48,514 nucleotides of DNA from Flaviaesturariibacter aridisoli. Its GTDB lineage: Bacteria > Bacteroidota > Bacteroidia > Chitinophagales > Chitinophagaceae. The stretch is from contig NZ_SKFH01000024.1 in NCBI RefSeq assembly GCF_004343705.1, forward strand, positions 1-48,514, written 5' to 3'. A program made the position numbers and the translations under genes. Positions 16,720 through 25,174 of the stretch are shown piece after piece. Below the pieces are notes generated by a model. It was not told the DNA's origin. It saw nothing but the letters and a program-made list of their open reading frames with translations, and did no database searches. Each line of letters begins with the position of its first letter. Position 1 is the first letter of the stretch.

Positions 16720-17653
16720 CCTGCTTACCGCCCTGCCTGCGCACTGCTGGGGCTTCTGGGCGCATAAGACCATTAACTACTACGCCGTGTTCGGGCTGCC
16801 GCCCGGGCTGCTGGCCTTTTACAAGCCGCACATCCGCTACCTCTCCGAGCATGCCGTGGACCCCGACATGCGGCGCTACCTCGTAGCTGGCGAGGGCGCC
16901 CATCATTATATCGACATAGACCGCTACGGCGCGCCGCCCTACGAGGCGCTGCCGCGCCGCTGGGATAGTGCCCGGGCACGTTACGGCGCCGATACATTGC
17001 AGGCCTATGGCGTGGTGCCCTGGTGGGTGCCGCTGCTGCACAAGCGGCTCACTGAAGCTTTCAAGGCCGGCGACGCCGCGCGCATCCTGAAGCTGTCGGC
17101 CGAGCTGGGCCACTATATTGCCGATGCCCACGTGCCGCTGCATGCCAGCCGCAACCACAACGGCCAGCTGTCGGGGCAGGAGGGAATCCACGGACTTTGG
17201 GAGAGCCGCGTGCCGGAGCTGCTGGCCCCGGGTCGCTGGAACTTCGTCACCGGCCCCGCGCAATACCTCGAGCGCCCTGACCATTTTATCTGGGACCGCG
17301 TGGTCGAAAGCGGCCGGGCCGCCGACACCGTGCTGGCGCTGGAGCGGGCCCTGGGCGCCGAATTCAAGGGGCAAAAGTGGAGCTGGGAAGAGCGCAAGGG
17401 CAAGCTCGTGCGGCAATATGCCTCCGCCTATGCCCGCGCCTACAACGACCGCCTCAATGGCATGGTGGAACGCCGGATGCGGCAGTCCATTTACGCCGTG
17501 TCCTGCTTCTGGCTGACCGCCTGGATCGATGCCGGCCAGCCCGACCTGGGCAAACTGGCCGGGAAGGCGCTTTCCGCGGAGGATGAAAAGGAATTCGAGC
17601 AGCTGCAGGCGGCGTGGAAATCGGGAGTCATGAAGGGGCGGAGCGAGGACTAG
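16682..17653 (+). CDS. Secreted zinc-dependent phospholipase C / S1-P1 nuclease-like protein
   Basis: Predicted 323-residue exported protein. A signal peptide (MRNTKTALLLWASLLTALPA) is cut near HCW, leaving a mature N-terminus close to WGFWAHK, as in zinc phospholipase C / S1-P1 enzymes, which use the N-terminal Trp as a zinc ligand. Further metal-ligand motifs are AHHYIDID, LGHYIADAHVPLH and HGLWESR, spaced as in this all-helical family. The substrate (phospholipid or single-stranded nucleic acid) cannot be decided by reading. The start codon lies inside the DUF502 gene (38-bp overlap), which implies translational coupling. Confidence 0.8.
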   Translation: MRNTKTALLLWASLLTALPAHCWGFWAHKTINYYAVFGLPPGLLAFYKPHIRYLSEHAVDPDMRRYLVAGEGAHHYIDIDRYGAPPYEALPRRWDSARARYGADTLQAYGVVPWWVPLLHKRLTEAFKAGDAARILKLSAELGHYIADAHVPLHASRNHNGQLSGQEGIHGLWESRVPELLAPGRWNFVTGPAQYLERPDHFIWDRVVESGRAADTVLALERALGAEFKGQKWSWEERKGKLVRQYASAYARAYNDRLNGMVERRMRQSIYAVSCFWLTAWIDAGQPDLGKLAGKALSAEDEKEFEQLQAAWKSGVMKGRSED

Positions 17654-17700
17654 GTTCTTAGGGTTTTTCAGGTTCTTATGGTTTTGAAAGGTTTTGAAGG
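17654..17700. repeat. Degenerate ~10-bp GGTTCTTAGG words
   Basis: Words such as AGGTTCTT, AGGGTTTTTC, AGGTTCTT and AGGTTTTGAA follow each other with a loose period of about 10 bp directly after the phospholipase stop. It resembles, on the opposite strand, the 10-bp array at 3441-3500. Confidence 0.6.
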
Positions 17701-17744
17701 GTTGGTAACGGGATGGCGCGCTGCACCTGGGGCTCCATCAGCCA

Positions 17745-17775
17745 CGTCATCCCGGCGGCTTGCCGCCGGGATCTG
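17745..17775. repeat. REP-like hairpin, GTCATCCCGG family
   Basis: CGTCATCCCGGCGG, CTT, GCCGCCGGGATCTGG: second copy of the element at 3384-3412, followed by a shorter partial repeat (GCTTGCCGCCGGGA). The rest of 17776-17965 holds no gene I can support. Confidence 0.75.
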
Positions 17776-18001
17776 GTCCCGCTTGCCGCCGGGAACTCAC
17801 CTGAAGCCCACCTGAATCACGCAATCGGGCAGGGCGGGCTTAACGGAGTTTATCCCGCGCGAAGCGAAGGAACCACAAGGCCCCGACGGTACCGTCCGGT
17901 TCGCGAAAGCAACGCAATTTTTTTCTGCCTGACCGGCTCAAAAAGGCGTTTTCTGTTATGGCTGGATGAAAATGAGTGCTTTAGATAGTACACTATTCAT
18001 T

Positions 18002-18316
18002 TATACGGCGCAGTTTTTTGACATTACGGCACTGCGTTTTGACATTACGGCAGTGTGGCTGGTCGTTACGGAGCTGCGTTTCCGGATTACGAAGCTGCGT
18101 CCCGTCATTACGGTGCTGCGTCCGGTCATTACGGAGCTGTCTTTGGACAGTACGGCGCTTCGTCCCGTCATTACGGCGTTGTCCATGGCCGTTACAGGGC
18201 TGCTTCTCGTCGTTACGGAGCCGCGCCTGTTTAGTACGACGCAGCAGGTGAACGATGCGGCGCGGCATTTCGCCGTTACGGTGCTGCAGCTGGCGGGTAC
18301 GTGTAAGGAGGAATAA
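18002..18316. repeat. 15-unit array with exact 21-bp period
   Basis: Fifteen units of 21 bp without a single indel. The core is nTTACGGnGCTGCGTnnnGTC, and the NNTACGG word recurs at 18023, 18044, 18065 and so on to 18296, degrading in the last units. Because 21 is divisible by 3, frames stay open: the plus frame 17966-18316 encodes a 116-residue heptapeptide repeat (ITALRFD, ITVLRPV, ITELSLD) whose TAA falls at the end of the last unit. I cannot tell whether this is a real protein or an array that happens to be open; other frames are also open, which weakens the coding case. It lies upstream of serC. Confidence 0.85.
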
Positions 18317-18423
18317 AAAACGAAGGGTTCCGCCCTTCTTGCTCTTGTTCTGCCTTCTTTTACCGAAACTGTTCCCTTCCTTCCACCCCGCAAAGCCGGA
18401 TATTTGCCCTCAAACTACCGACC

Positions 18424-19515
18424 GTGACCACTCCCAAGACCTTGCACAACTTCAACGCCGGCCCTTCGATCCTGCCGAAGAGTGTTTTCGAGGAAGCGGC
18501 CCGCAGCCTGCTCGACTTCAACGGTACCGGCCTTTCCATCCTGGAGATCGGCCACCGCACGCCGCTCTTCCAGGCGGTGATCGACGAGGCCGTGGCGCTG
18601 CTGCGCGCGCATATGGAGCTGCTGCCGGAGCAGGAAGTGCTCTTTTTGCACGGCGGCGCCTCCACGCAGTTCATGCAGGTGCCGATGAACCTCCTCGACG
18701 AAAAAGCGCGCGCGGCCTACACCGACACTGGCGTATGGGCGTCGAAGGCGATCAAGGAAGCAAAGCTGTTCGGCGGGGTGGATGTGGTGTGCAGCTCGAA
18801 GGAGGCCAACTATACCTTCCTCCCGAAAGAGTGGACCGTAGACCCATCGGCGGCCTACCTGCACCTTACCACCAACAACACCATCTACGGCACACAGTGG
18901 CAAGACCTTTCTCTTTTTTATGAGAAGGGTGTTCCGCTTGTGGCCGATATGAGCTCGGACATTCTCAGCCGCCGCGTGGACTTTTCCAAATACGGCCTCA
19001 TCTACGCCGGCGCGCAGAAGAACATCGGCGCCGCGGGCGTCAACATCGTAGTGGTGAATAAGAACATGCTGGGCAAGGTGTCGCGGCCGCTGCCGACGAT
19101 GATGGACTACCGGGCCCACATTGAGGCGGGCTCGCTGCTCAACACGCCACCGGTATTTTCCATCTACGTGTGCCTGCTCACGCTGCGCTGGCTCAAAGAA
19201 GTGGGCGGCATCACGCACATTGAAAAGGAAAACGAGCGCAAAGCAAAACTCCTCTACGATACCATCGACAGCATCCCGCTCTTCCGCCCCACCGTTGCCA
19301 AAGAAGACCGCAGCCGGATGAACGTTTGCTTCGTGATGGAAGACCCGGCGCTGGAGGCGGCCTTCCTCGCGCTTTGCAAGGAAGAAGGCATGGTGGGCGT
19401 GAAAGGCCACCGCTCCGTGGGCGGCTTCCGTGCTTCGCTGTACAATGCGCTGCCGTATGAAAGCGTGGTGGCATTTACCGAACTGATGAAGCAGTTTGCG
19501 GAGCGAAAGGGTTAG
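18424..19515 (+). CDS. serC: Phosphoserine aminotransferase
   Basis: Predicted 363-residue PLP-dependent enzyme converting 3-phosphohydroxypyruvate and glutamate to phosphoserine (serine synthesis, and a related step in vitamin B6 synthesis). The N-terminal HNFNAGPSILP, the phosphate-binding HGGASTQFMQVPMNL, and YAGAQKNIGAAG with the Schiff-base lysine Lys199 are diagnostic of SerC. The start is a GTG at 18424 (MTTPKTLHNFNAGPS); no ATG lies between it and the conserved N-terminus. A DUF1015 gene follows after 87 bp. Confidence 0.95.
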   Translation: MTTPKTLHNFNAGPSILPKSVFEEAARSLLDFNGTGLSILEIGHRTPLFQAVIDEAVALLRAHMELLPEQEVLFLHGGASTQFMQVPMNLLDEKARAAYTDTGVWASKAIKEAKLFGGVDVVCSSKEANYTFLPKEWTVDPSAAYLHLTTNNTIYGTQWQDLSLFYEKGVPLVADMSSDILSRRVDFSKYGLIYAGAQKNIGAAGVNIVVVNKNMLGKVSRPLPTMMDYRAHIEAGSLLNTPPVFSIYVCLLTLRWLKEVGGITHIEKENERKAKLLYDTIDSIPLFRPTVAKEDRSRMNVCFVMEDPALEAAFLALCKEEGMVGVKGHRSVGGFRASLYNALPYESVVAFTELMKQFAERKG

Positions 19516-19576
19516 AAGAGAGATAAGGTTGTTCACGCAGCTTTTCCCGCCTCAGGCGGGAGTGAAGAACCTTTTT

Positions 19577-19584
19577 TACCTTTG
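19577..19584 (+). promoter_or_regulatory. -7 promoter box of the DUF1015 gene
   Basis: TACCTTTG, an exact TAnnTTTG match, 18 bp before the ATG at 19603. It suggests that this gene can be transcribed separately from serC. Confidence 0.6.
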
Positions 19585-19602
19585 CCCCCTTAAATTGCTC
19601 CA

Positions 19603-20820
19603 ATGGCTCAAATCCGTCCGTTCCGCGCCCTGCGCCCGCATAATGAATTCGCCGCACAGGTAGCGTCCAGGCCTTACGACGTGCTCAACTCCGAGGAGGC
19701 CCGCCAGGAGGCCGAAGGCAACCTGCTTTCCTTCCTGCATGTAACGAAGTCGGAGATCGACCTGCCCACCGGCATCGATACGCACAGCGCCGAAGTCTAC
19801 CAGAAGGCCGACGCCAACCTGAAAGCGCTGCAGGAGCGCAAGGTGCTGTTCCAGGACGAGAAGCCCTGCTACTATATCTACGAACTGGCCTGGCGCGGCC
19901 GCGCGCAGACGGGCCTCGTATGCGTGTCGTCGGTGAAGGACTACTTCAGCGACGTCATCCGCAAGCACGAGTTCACCCGCCCCGAAAAGGAAAAGGACCG
20001 CATCGACCACATGACGGCCATCCGCGCGCAGACCGGCAACGTGTTCCTGGCCTGTAAAGACAACAAGGAACTCGATGATATTTTCGAGCATTGGAAAAAG
20101 CAGCACGATGCCGAGTATGTGTTCACCGCGCCCGACGGCGTTACGCACGCCATCTGGGTCGTGGACGGCGCCGCCACCATCGACGCGATCACGCACCTCT
20201 TTGAACAGAAAATTCCCTTCACCTATATCGCCGACGGTCACCACCGCTGCGCCTCCGCGGCTAAGGTGAGCGAGCGGTTCCCCGACAGCGAAGCCGCACA
20301 GTGGTTCCTCACCACCATCTTCCCGGCCAACCAGCTCGCCATCCTCGACTATAACCGCATCGTGAAGGATCTCAATGGACTGACGCCCGAGGCCTTCCTG
20401 GAAAAGGTGAAGGAAAGCTTCGACGTACAGACTGCCGACAAAGCCGTGCAGCCCGCGTCGCTCCACCAGTTCGGGATGTACCTCGGCAACCAGTGGTATA
20501 CGCTGACCGCGAAGCAAGGCACCTACCAGAACGATCCTATCGGCGTGCTCGACGTAACGATCCTTCAGGAAAACGTGCTCGACCGCATCCTCGGCATCCA
20601 GGACCCGCGCACCGACAACCGCGTCGACTTCGTGGGCGGCATCCGCGGCCTGGGCGAGCTCGAAAAGCGTGTGCAGGGCGGCGAGGCCGCGGCCTTCAGC
20701 CTCTACCCCGTCAGCATCCAGCAACTCTTCGACATCGCCGACTCCGGCGAGGTGATGCCGCCCAAGAGCACCTGGTTCGAGCCGAAGCTCCGCGACGGGT
20801 TGCTCACACACCTGATTTGA
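19603..20820 (+). CDS. DUF1015 family protein
   Basis: Predicted 405-residue cytoplasmic protein of the DUF1015 family, starting MAQIRPFRALRPHNEFAAQV with the conserved ASRPYDVLNSEEAR. Other family features are FTRPEKEKDRIDHMTAIRAQ, the IADGHHRCASA motif near residue 208, and FVGGIRGLGELEKRV towards the end. The biochemical function is not established; placement next to serine synthesis genes is recurrent in Bacteroidota. The downstream gap holds an inverted heptamer pair. Confidence 0.9.
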   Translation: MAQIRPFRALRPHNEFAAQVASRPYDVLNSEEARQEAEGNLLSFLHVTKSEIDLPTGIDTHSAEVYQKADANLKALQERKVLFQDEKPCYYIYELAWRGRAQTGLVCVSSVKDYFSDVIRKHEFTRPEKEKDRIDHMTAIRAQTGNVFLACKDNKELDDIFEHWKKQHDAEYVFTAPDGVTHAIWVVDGAATIDAITHLFEQKIPFTYIADGHHRCASAAKVSERFPDSEAAQWFLTTIFPANQLAILDYNRIVKDLNGLTPEAFLEKVKESFDVQTADKAVQPASLHQFGMYLGNQWYTLTAKQGTYQNDPIGVLDVTILQENVLDRILGIQDPRTDNRVDFVGGIRGLGELEKRVQGGEAAAFSLYPVSIQQLFDIADSGEVMPPKSTWFEPKLRDGLLTHLI

Positions 20821-20827
20821 TGCCTGG

Positions 20828-20919
20828 TCTCCGATGTCGGATGTCTGATAGGGAACGGATCGCGTTGCGGTCCTTTCTTTTTTCGTGCGCCAGCCAAATC
20901 AGACATCAGACATCAGAGA
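20828..20919. repeat. Inverted GATGTC/GACATC heptamer arrays
   Basis: The arm 20828-20849 pairs with 20898-20919 with two mismatches in 22 bp. The right arm is clean 7-bp repeats of CAGACAT. The structure mirrors the pair at 6882-6960, which uses related words. Confidence 0.82.
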
Positions 20920-20923
20920 TTTT

Positions 20924-20944
20924 AACGGCCCCGAAAGGGCCGTT
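20924..20944. terminator. Stem-loop without T-run
   Basis: AACGGCCC, a 5-base loop, then GGGCCGTT is a perfect 8-bp stem. No T tract follows on either strand, so its strength as a terminator is doubtful. It lies just before the TPR gene start. Confidence 0.5.
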
Positions 20945-20961
20945 CACCGTATTTTGTGCCC

Positions 20962-21957
20962 ATGAAACGACTCTTTTCCGCTCTGCTGGCCCTGTCGCTG
21001 TCGCTGGCCGCTGCGGCCCAGGATAGTCCGCTGGAAACCGGCCGCGCCTTCCTGCGCTCGGGTGATTACGACAACGCCGTCCTGGTGCTTACCCGTGGGC
21101 TGCAGGCCGACCGCAACAGCCTCGACCTGCAAAAAGAGCTCGCGATGGCCCTCTACCTGAAGCGCGATTACAACAAGGCGCTCGACATCGCCAAAGAGAT
21201 GATCGATCATCCCGACGTGGACGTTCCGGCCTACCAGATCGCCGGCAACGTATACAAGGCCCTAGAGCGCGTGAAAGACGCCGAAAAGCTGTACCGCTCG
21301 GGCCTGAAAAAGTTCCCGAAAAGCGGTCCCCTCTACAGCGAGTATGGTGAGCTGCTCTGGGCGAAAAAAGATTTCACGGCCATCGATCAATGGGAAAAGG
21401 GCATCAAGGAAGACCCCGCCTTCAGCGGCAACTACTACAATGCGGCCCTGTATTACTTCTATACCAAGGACAAGACCTGGACGCTCGTATACGGAGAGAT
21501 CTTCGTGAACATGGAAAGCCTCAGCGAGCGCGGTACCGCCATGCGCGGACTGCTGCTGTCGGCCTACAAGGAGAAGCTGTTTACCGACGCCGACATGCTG
21601 CAGGAGCAGAAGAAGCCTTCCGACTTTTCGCGGGCCTTCCTCGAAACGATGGGCAAGCAATCGTCACTCGCCAACCGCGGCCTCAACCCCGAGGTGCTGA
21701 CGATGATCCGTGCGCGCTTCATCCTCGACTGGAGCAAAACCTACCAGGGACGATTCCCCTTCAAGCTGTTCGACTACCAGCAGCAACTGCTGCGCGAAGG
21801 CCTCTTCGATGCGTATAACCAGTGGCTCTTCGGCACGGCCGAAAACCTGCCCGCCTTCGAAACCTGGGCCCGGAATCATTCAGCCGAATACGAGAAGTTC
21901 AGCACCTTCCAGAAGGGACGGGTGTTCCGGATGCCGGCGGGGCAATACTACCAATAA
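20962..21957 (+). CDS. Secreted tetratricopeptide (TPR) repeat protein
   Basis: Predicted 331-residue protein with a signal peptide (MKRLFSALLALSLSLAAAAQ) and TPR-type helical repeats between residues 25 and 165 (ALETGRAFLRSGDYDNAV-like units, VYKALERVKDAEKLYRSGLK). The C-terminal 150 residues are helical but match no domain I know. The ATG at 20962 was preferred over a GTG two codons upstream, because it follows a TATTTTG box by 5 bp and gives a better signal. Likely a periplasmic scaffold or assembly factor; specific role unknown. Confidence 0.78.
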   Translation: MKRLFSALLALSLSLAAAAQDSPLETGRAFLRSGDYDNAVLVLTRGLQADRNSLDLQKELAMALYLKRDYNKALDIAKEMIDHPDVDVPAYQIAGNVYKALERVKDAEKLYRSGLKKFPKSGPLYSEYGELLWAKKDFTAIDQWEKGIKEDPAFSGNYYNAALYYFYTKDKTWTLVYGEIFVNMESLSERGTAMRGLLLSAYKEKLFTDADMLQEQKKPSDFSRAFLETMGKQSSLANRGLNPEVLTMIRARFILDWSKTYQGRFPFKLFDYQQQLLREGLFDAYNQWLFGTAENLPAFETWARNHSAEYEKFSTFQKGRVFRMPAGQYYQ

Positions 21958-21966
21958 CCGTGTGTC

Positions 21967-21994
21967 GTTTATAGTTTGTGGTTCGTAGTTGCGC
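21967..21994. repeat. GTTTATAGTTTGTGG heptamer word array
   Basis: Four 7-bp words (GTTTATA, GTTTGTG, GTTCGTA, GTTGCGC). The reverse complement of this phrase appears at 27874-27908 with one extra 7-bp unit. Confidence 0.75.
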
Positions 21995-22007
21995 GATGCA
22001 CGCGAAG

Positions 22008-22062
22008 CGTCATTACGAGCGCAGCGAGGCAAACTCCTCCGTTACGCGGAGTGCCTGCGCCA
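22008..22062. repeat. REP-like element with GAGCGCAGCGAGGCAA core
   Basis: CGTCATTACGAGCGCAGCGA then GGCAAACTCC is related to the palindrome at 44834-44863 and is followed by the hairpin ACTCCTCCGTTACGCGGAGT. No gene is visible in 21958-22200. Confidence 0.65.
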
Positions 22063-22188
22063 TTCAAGCATTTTAAATTGAAAGGGCTGCCCGGCAGGAA
22101 TTGCTCTCCGGTTCGGTGAGTTGGCTTCGCTACCTCAGAACCTGAGCCCGCTGCGTTTTCGTTTTTCCAGTAACTTGACCGGGTACTT

Positions 22189-22196
22189 TATTTTTG
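22189..22196 (+). promoter_or_regulatory. -7 promoter box of the acyl-CoA ligase gene
   Basis: TATTTTTG, an exact TAnnTTTG match that ends 4 bp before the ATG at 22201; a leaderless or nearly leaderless transcript is predicted. Confidence 0.65.
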
Positions 22197-22200
22197 CTTT

Positions 22201-23982
22201 ATGAATCATCCGCGCCGCCTGTACGATTGCCTGGACCAATTGCTGCAATCCGCTCCCGATAACCCGCTGTTGGCGGGCAAGGAGGGCGGCAGCTGGCGAA
22301 CCTGGAACGTGCGCGAGGTAGCCGATCATGTGAACCGCCTCGCCACGGGCCTGCTGGCGCTGGGCATCGGACCGCGCGACATGTCCATCGAAGGACGCGA
22401 CAAGATCGCCATTCTTGCCAAGAACCGCCCCGAGTGGGTGCTGGTAGACCTCGCCGTGCAGAAAGCCGGCGCCGTGCTGGTGCCCGTATATCCCACGGTG
22501 CATGTTAACGACCTCGCCTTTGTGCTCAACGACGCCCAGGTGAAGATCGTGATCGTGAACGACGCCGACCTGCTGCAGAAGGTGGAGTCGGTGCGCGGCG
22601 AATGTCCCTCGGTGCAGGCCATTTACAGCTTCGAGCGCATCGCCGGCCTTCCGCATTGGACGGAGTTGCTGGAAGGCGGCACGCAAGAACAGCAGCAGCA
22701 ACTCGCCGCCATCGACGAGCGCATCAATACCGAAGACCTCTTCACCATCATTTATACTTCCGGCACTACCGGCATTCCCAAAGGCGTGATGCTGTCGCAC
22801 CACAACGTGCTTAGCAACGTGCTGGCCACGCAGGCGCTGCTGCCGGTGCGGCGGGGCAGCAAGGTGCTTTCATTCCTGCCCCTCAACCACATTTTCGAAC
22901 GCACGGTCACCTTTATCTACCTTTTTGCCGGCGTCACCATCTACTATGCCGAGAACCTCGATACCCTCGGCGACAACCTCAAGGAGGTAAAACCGGAAAT
23001 GTTCACTACGGTGCCGCGCCTGTTGGAGAAAGTGTATGAAAAGATCATGGCGAAGGCGGGCGAGCTGACCGGCATCAAAAAGAAGCTGTTCTTCTGGGCG
23101 CTCCGGCTCGGCGAGCGTTACGATGTGGCCAAACCCGGCTCGCTGGGCTACCGGCTGCAGCTGAAGCTGGCAAACAAACTCATTTTCAGCAAGTGGCGCG
23201 AAGGCCTTGGCAACAACATCCGCGGCATCGTTACCGGCGCGGCGGCCTGCCCCGAGCGCCTCATCCGCGTATTCACCGCCGGCGGCATTCCCATCATGGA
23301 AGGCTATGGGCAAACCGAATCGTCGCCCGTCATTTCGGTCAATCATATCGAGCCGGAAAACCGCCGCTTTGGCACCGTGGGCCCGGCGATCGATGGGGTA
23401 GAGGTGAAGATCGCCGAAGACGGCGAGGTGTTGTGCAAGGGTCCCAACGTGATGATGGGCTACTACAAGCGCCCCGACCTCACCGAAGAAGTGGTGAAGG
23501 ATGGGTGGCTCTATACCGGTGATATCGGCACAATGCAGGAAGGCAAATTCCTCAAGATCACCGACCGTAAGAAGGAGATTTTCAAGACCTCCGGCGGCAA
23601 GTTCGTGGCGCCGCTGCCGATCGAAACGCGCATGGTGGAGTCGCCCTTTATCGAGCAGATCATGGTGGTGGGTGATGGCCAGAAGTTCGCCGGTGCACTG
23701 GTGGTGCCCAACTTCGCGCGCCTGCAGCAATGGTGCGGCACGCAGGGCATCGATATCAACAACCGCGAGGCGCTTTGTAAAAACAGCCGCGTGCACGAAT
23801 TCCTGCAGCAGCAGGTGGATACCTACAATGTTTATTTCAACAAGGTGGAACAGGTGAAGAAGATCGCACTGCTGCCGAAAGAGTGGAGCGTGGAAGGCGG
23901 AGAGCTGACGCCGAAACTGAGCCTCAAACGCAAAGCCATCATGGAGAAATACAAGGAGGCCGTCCGCACGATTTACGAATAA
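22201..23982 (+). CDS. Long-chain fatty acid-CoA ligase (AMP-forming)
   Basis: Predicted 593-residue member of the ANL (acyl-CoA synthetase) superfamily that activates long-chain fatty acids through an acyl-AMP. The ATP-binding P-loop YTSGTTGIPKGVMLSHHN starts at residue 185, GYGQTESSPVI lies near residue 368, and the hinge WLYTGDIGTMQEGKFLKITD with DRKKEIFKTSGGKFVAP precedes the C-terminal lid. The length and the insert before YGQTE match the bacterial FAA1/FadD-like long form. The 3' end overlaps the convergent NmrA gene by 10 bp. Confidence 0.94.
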   Translation: MNHPRRLYDCLDQLLQSAPDNPLLAGKEGGSWRTWNVREVADHVNRLATGLLALGIGPRDMSIEGRDKIAILAKNRPEWVLVDLAVQKAGAVLVPVYPTVHVNDLAFVLNDAQVKIVIVNDADLLQKVESVRGECPSVQAIYSFERIAGLPHWTELLEGGTQEQQQQLAAIDERINTEDLFTIIYTSGTTGIPKGVMLSHHNVLSNVLATQALLPVRRGSKVLSFLPLNHIFERTVTFIYLFAGVTIYYAENLDTLGDNLKEVKPEMFTTVPRLLEKVYEKIMAKAGELTGIKKKLFFWALRLGERYDVAKPGSLGYRLQLKLANKLIFSKWREGLGNNIRGIVTGAAACPERLIRVFTAGGIPIMEGYGQTESSPVISVNHIEPENRRFGTVGPAIDGVEVKIAEDGEVLCKGPNVMMGYYKRPDLTEEVVKDGWLYTGDIGTMQEGKFLKITDRKKEIFKTSGGKFVAPLPIETRMVESPFIEQIMVVGDGQKFAGALVVPNFARLQQWCGTQGIDINNREALCKNSRVHEFLQQQVDTYNVYFNKVEQVKKIALLPKEWSVEGGELTPKLSLKRKAIMEKYKEAVRTIYE

Positions 23983-24893
23983 GCATTCCCTGCATTACCG
24001 GCCCGCAACACCTCCGCAACAGGCATCCACGTGAGGTCGGAGTACCGGTCATTATCGAGCGTTTCCAATTTCGCTTGCCCGCTCAGCATATCGTGCAGGT
24101 ATTGCATGCCCTGCCAGGGCGGGAAGACCTCCTTGCGTGCGGGCGCCAGGAAGCGCGTCACCCGGATGAGGGTGCGCAGCATGCCCAGCCCACCTGGGCG
24201 AAGCAGCCGGAATTCTTCACCAAAGACCGATGCAGCAACTGCTTGCAGCTGGCGGATCGTGCGCACATCGCCAGCGATGCGCAGGTAACGCGGCGCGCTT
24301 TCATCGAGGGCGGCGGCGGCGGTGTAGGCCGCCGTATCTTCCATCGTGGTAAAGTCAAGCGGCACGTCGGCGCTTCCCCAATAAAGAATACGGCGTTGCT
24401 TACGCAGCACCACGGGCGCCTGCCCGGTGAGCAGGTCGGCAAACATCCCGTTGAGGATGCCGGTAGCCCGCAGCGGGGCGGCATCGAGGCGCGCGGCAAA
24501 ACGGCGGCGCAGGTCGAGGTTGCGGTTGCCGCCCGGCAGCAGGCGCGTATAGTCGATACAGTAATCGGAAGGAATAAAGCGGGGCACGCCCGCTTTTACG
24601 GCGGCGTCCAGCAGGCGGCTCTGCGTGTCCACGATCACGTCTTCGAGCCCGGACAGGGCCGACACAATGCAGCCGCCGCTGCTGCAAGCCTGCAACAGGC
24701 TGCCGCGATCTTCATAGTTCACCGGCACGAGCGTTGCGCCGCGCAGTTCAGGAACACCCGTACGGCTTCCCGGCCGCACGAGTGCGCGCACGGCGGCGCC
24801 CCGAAGGAGTAAGTGATGAGCGATGCGGCGGCCCAGCGCGCCGGTGGCGCCGCAAAGGATCACCGGTGCCGTCGATGGTTGCGGAACGATCAA
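23973..24893 (-). CDS. NmrA-like NAD(P)-binding protein
   Basis: Predicted 306-residue short-chain-dehydrogenase-like protein of the NmrA / isoflavone-reductase type. The dinucleotide-binding loop GATGALGRRIAHHLL is near residues 15-29, and VPRFIPSDYCIDYTRL is the typical mid-domain segment. The likely start is TTG at 24893: no ATG lies between the upstream in-frame stop and GATGALG, and this TTG overlaps the TGA of the preceding gene as TTGA, a coupling arrangement. It could be an NADPH-sensing regulator or a reductase; no substrate can be read. Confidence 0.83.
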   Translation of the reverse strand: MIVPQPSTAPVILCGATGALGRRIAHHLLLRGAAVRALVRPGSRTGVPELRGATLVPVNYEDRGSLLQACSSGGCIVSALSGLEDVIVDTQSRLLDAAVKAGVPRFIPSDYCIDYTRLLPGGNRNLDLRRRFAARLDAAPLRATGILNGMFADLLTGQAPVVLRKQRRILYWGSADVPLDFTTMEDTAAYTAAAALDESAPRYLRIAGDVRTIRQLQAVAASVFGEEFRLLRPGGLGMLRTLIRVTRFLAPARKEVFPPWQGMQYLHDMLSGQAKLETLDNDRYSDLTWMPVAEVLRAGNAGNAYS

Positions 24894-25090
24894 GGAATGC
24901 CCTCCGTTGTATTCTGGTTATTGGCATCGCGCATCTGCTCCACGTCCTGGCGGGTGTCGCTGCCCTCCGATTGCTCGGTAAGGCGACTGCTCTGGCGCTG
25001 CAGGTACTCGCCCTGCTCCTTGTGCTGGCTGTCGGTTTGCGTGGGCTTCGGGTAAGCCTGGGCCCGTTCGTTCTGATCTTTTTCGTCCAT
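24890..25090 (-). CDS. Small hydrophilic disordered protein
   Basis: A 66-residue protein starting MDEKDQNERAQAYPKPTQTD and very rich in Gln, Asn, Asp, Glu and Arg. It has no hydrophobic segment or cysteine, so it should be intrinsically disordered. It is one of four such proteins in a row on this strand (24890-26385). The leader AAAACGAATAGTC just before its ATG resembles that of the gene at 25175. It overlaps the NmrA gene by 4 bp. Hydrophilin or general stress-protein behaviour is a guess from composition. Confidence 0.65.
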   Translation of the reverse strand: MDEKDQNERAQAYPKPTQTDSQHKEQGEYLQRQSSRLTEQSEGSDTRQDVEQMRDANNQNTTEGIP

Positions 25091-25108
25091 GACTATTCGT
25101 TTTAGGAA

Positions 25109-25142
25109 AAAGAACGCCCCGTAGAAATACAGGGCGTTCTTT
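25109..25142 (-). terminator. Terminator between small hydrophilic genes
   Basis: AAAGAACGCCC and GGGCGTTCTTT form an 11-bp stem. On the minus strand, runs of T lie at the end of the stem and after it, so it terminates the gene ending at 25175. Confidence 0.85.
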
Positions 25143-25174
25143 CATTAGTTAACTAACAAGCAAATCGTGGTGAC

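Noticed and set aside
18002-18316. CRISPR-like array
   Set aside because: Units are 21 bp with degenerate sequence and no distinct repeat-spacer alternation; no cas genes are nearby.
18415-19536. Minus-strand frame opposite serC
   Set aside because: Covered completely by serC, whose motifs are diagnostic.
24031-24812. Plus-strand frames opposite the NmrA gene
   Set aside because: Antisense shadows; the minus-strand frame has the GATGALG dinucleotide-binding motif.
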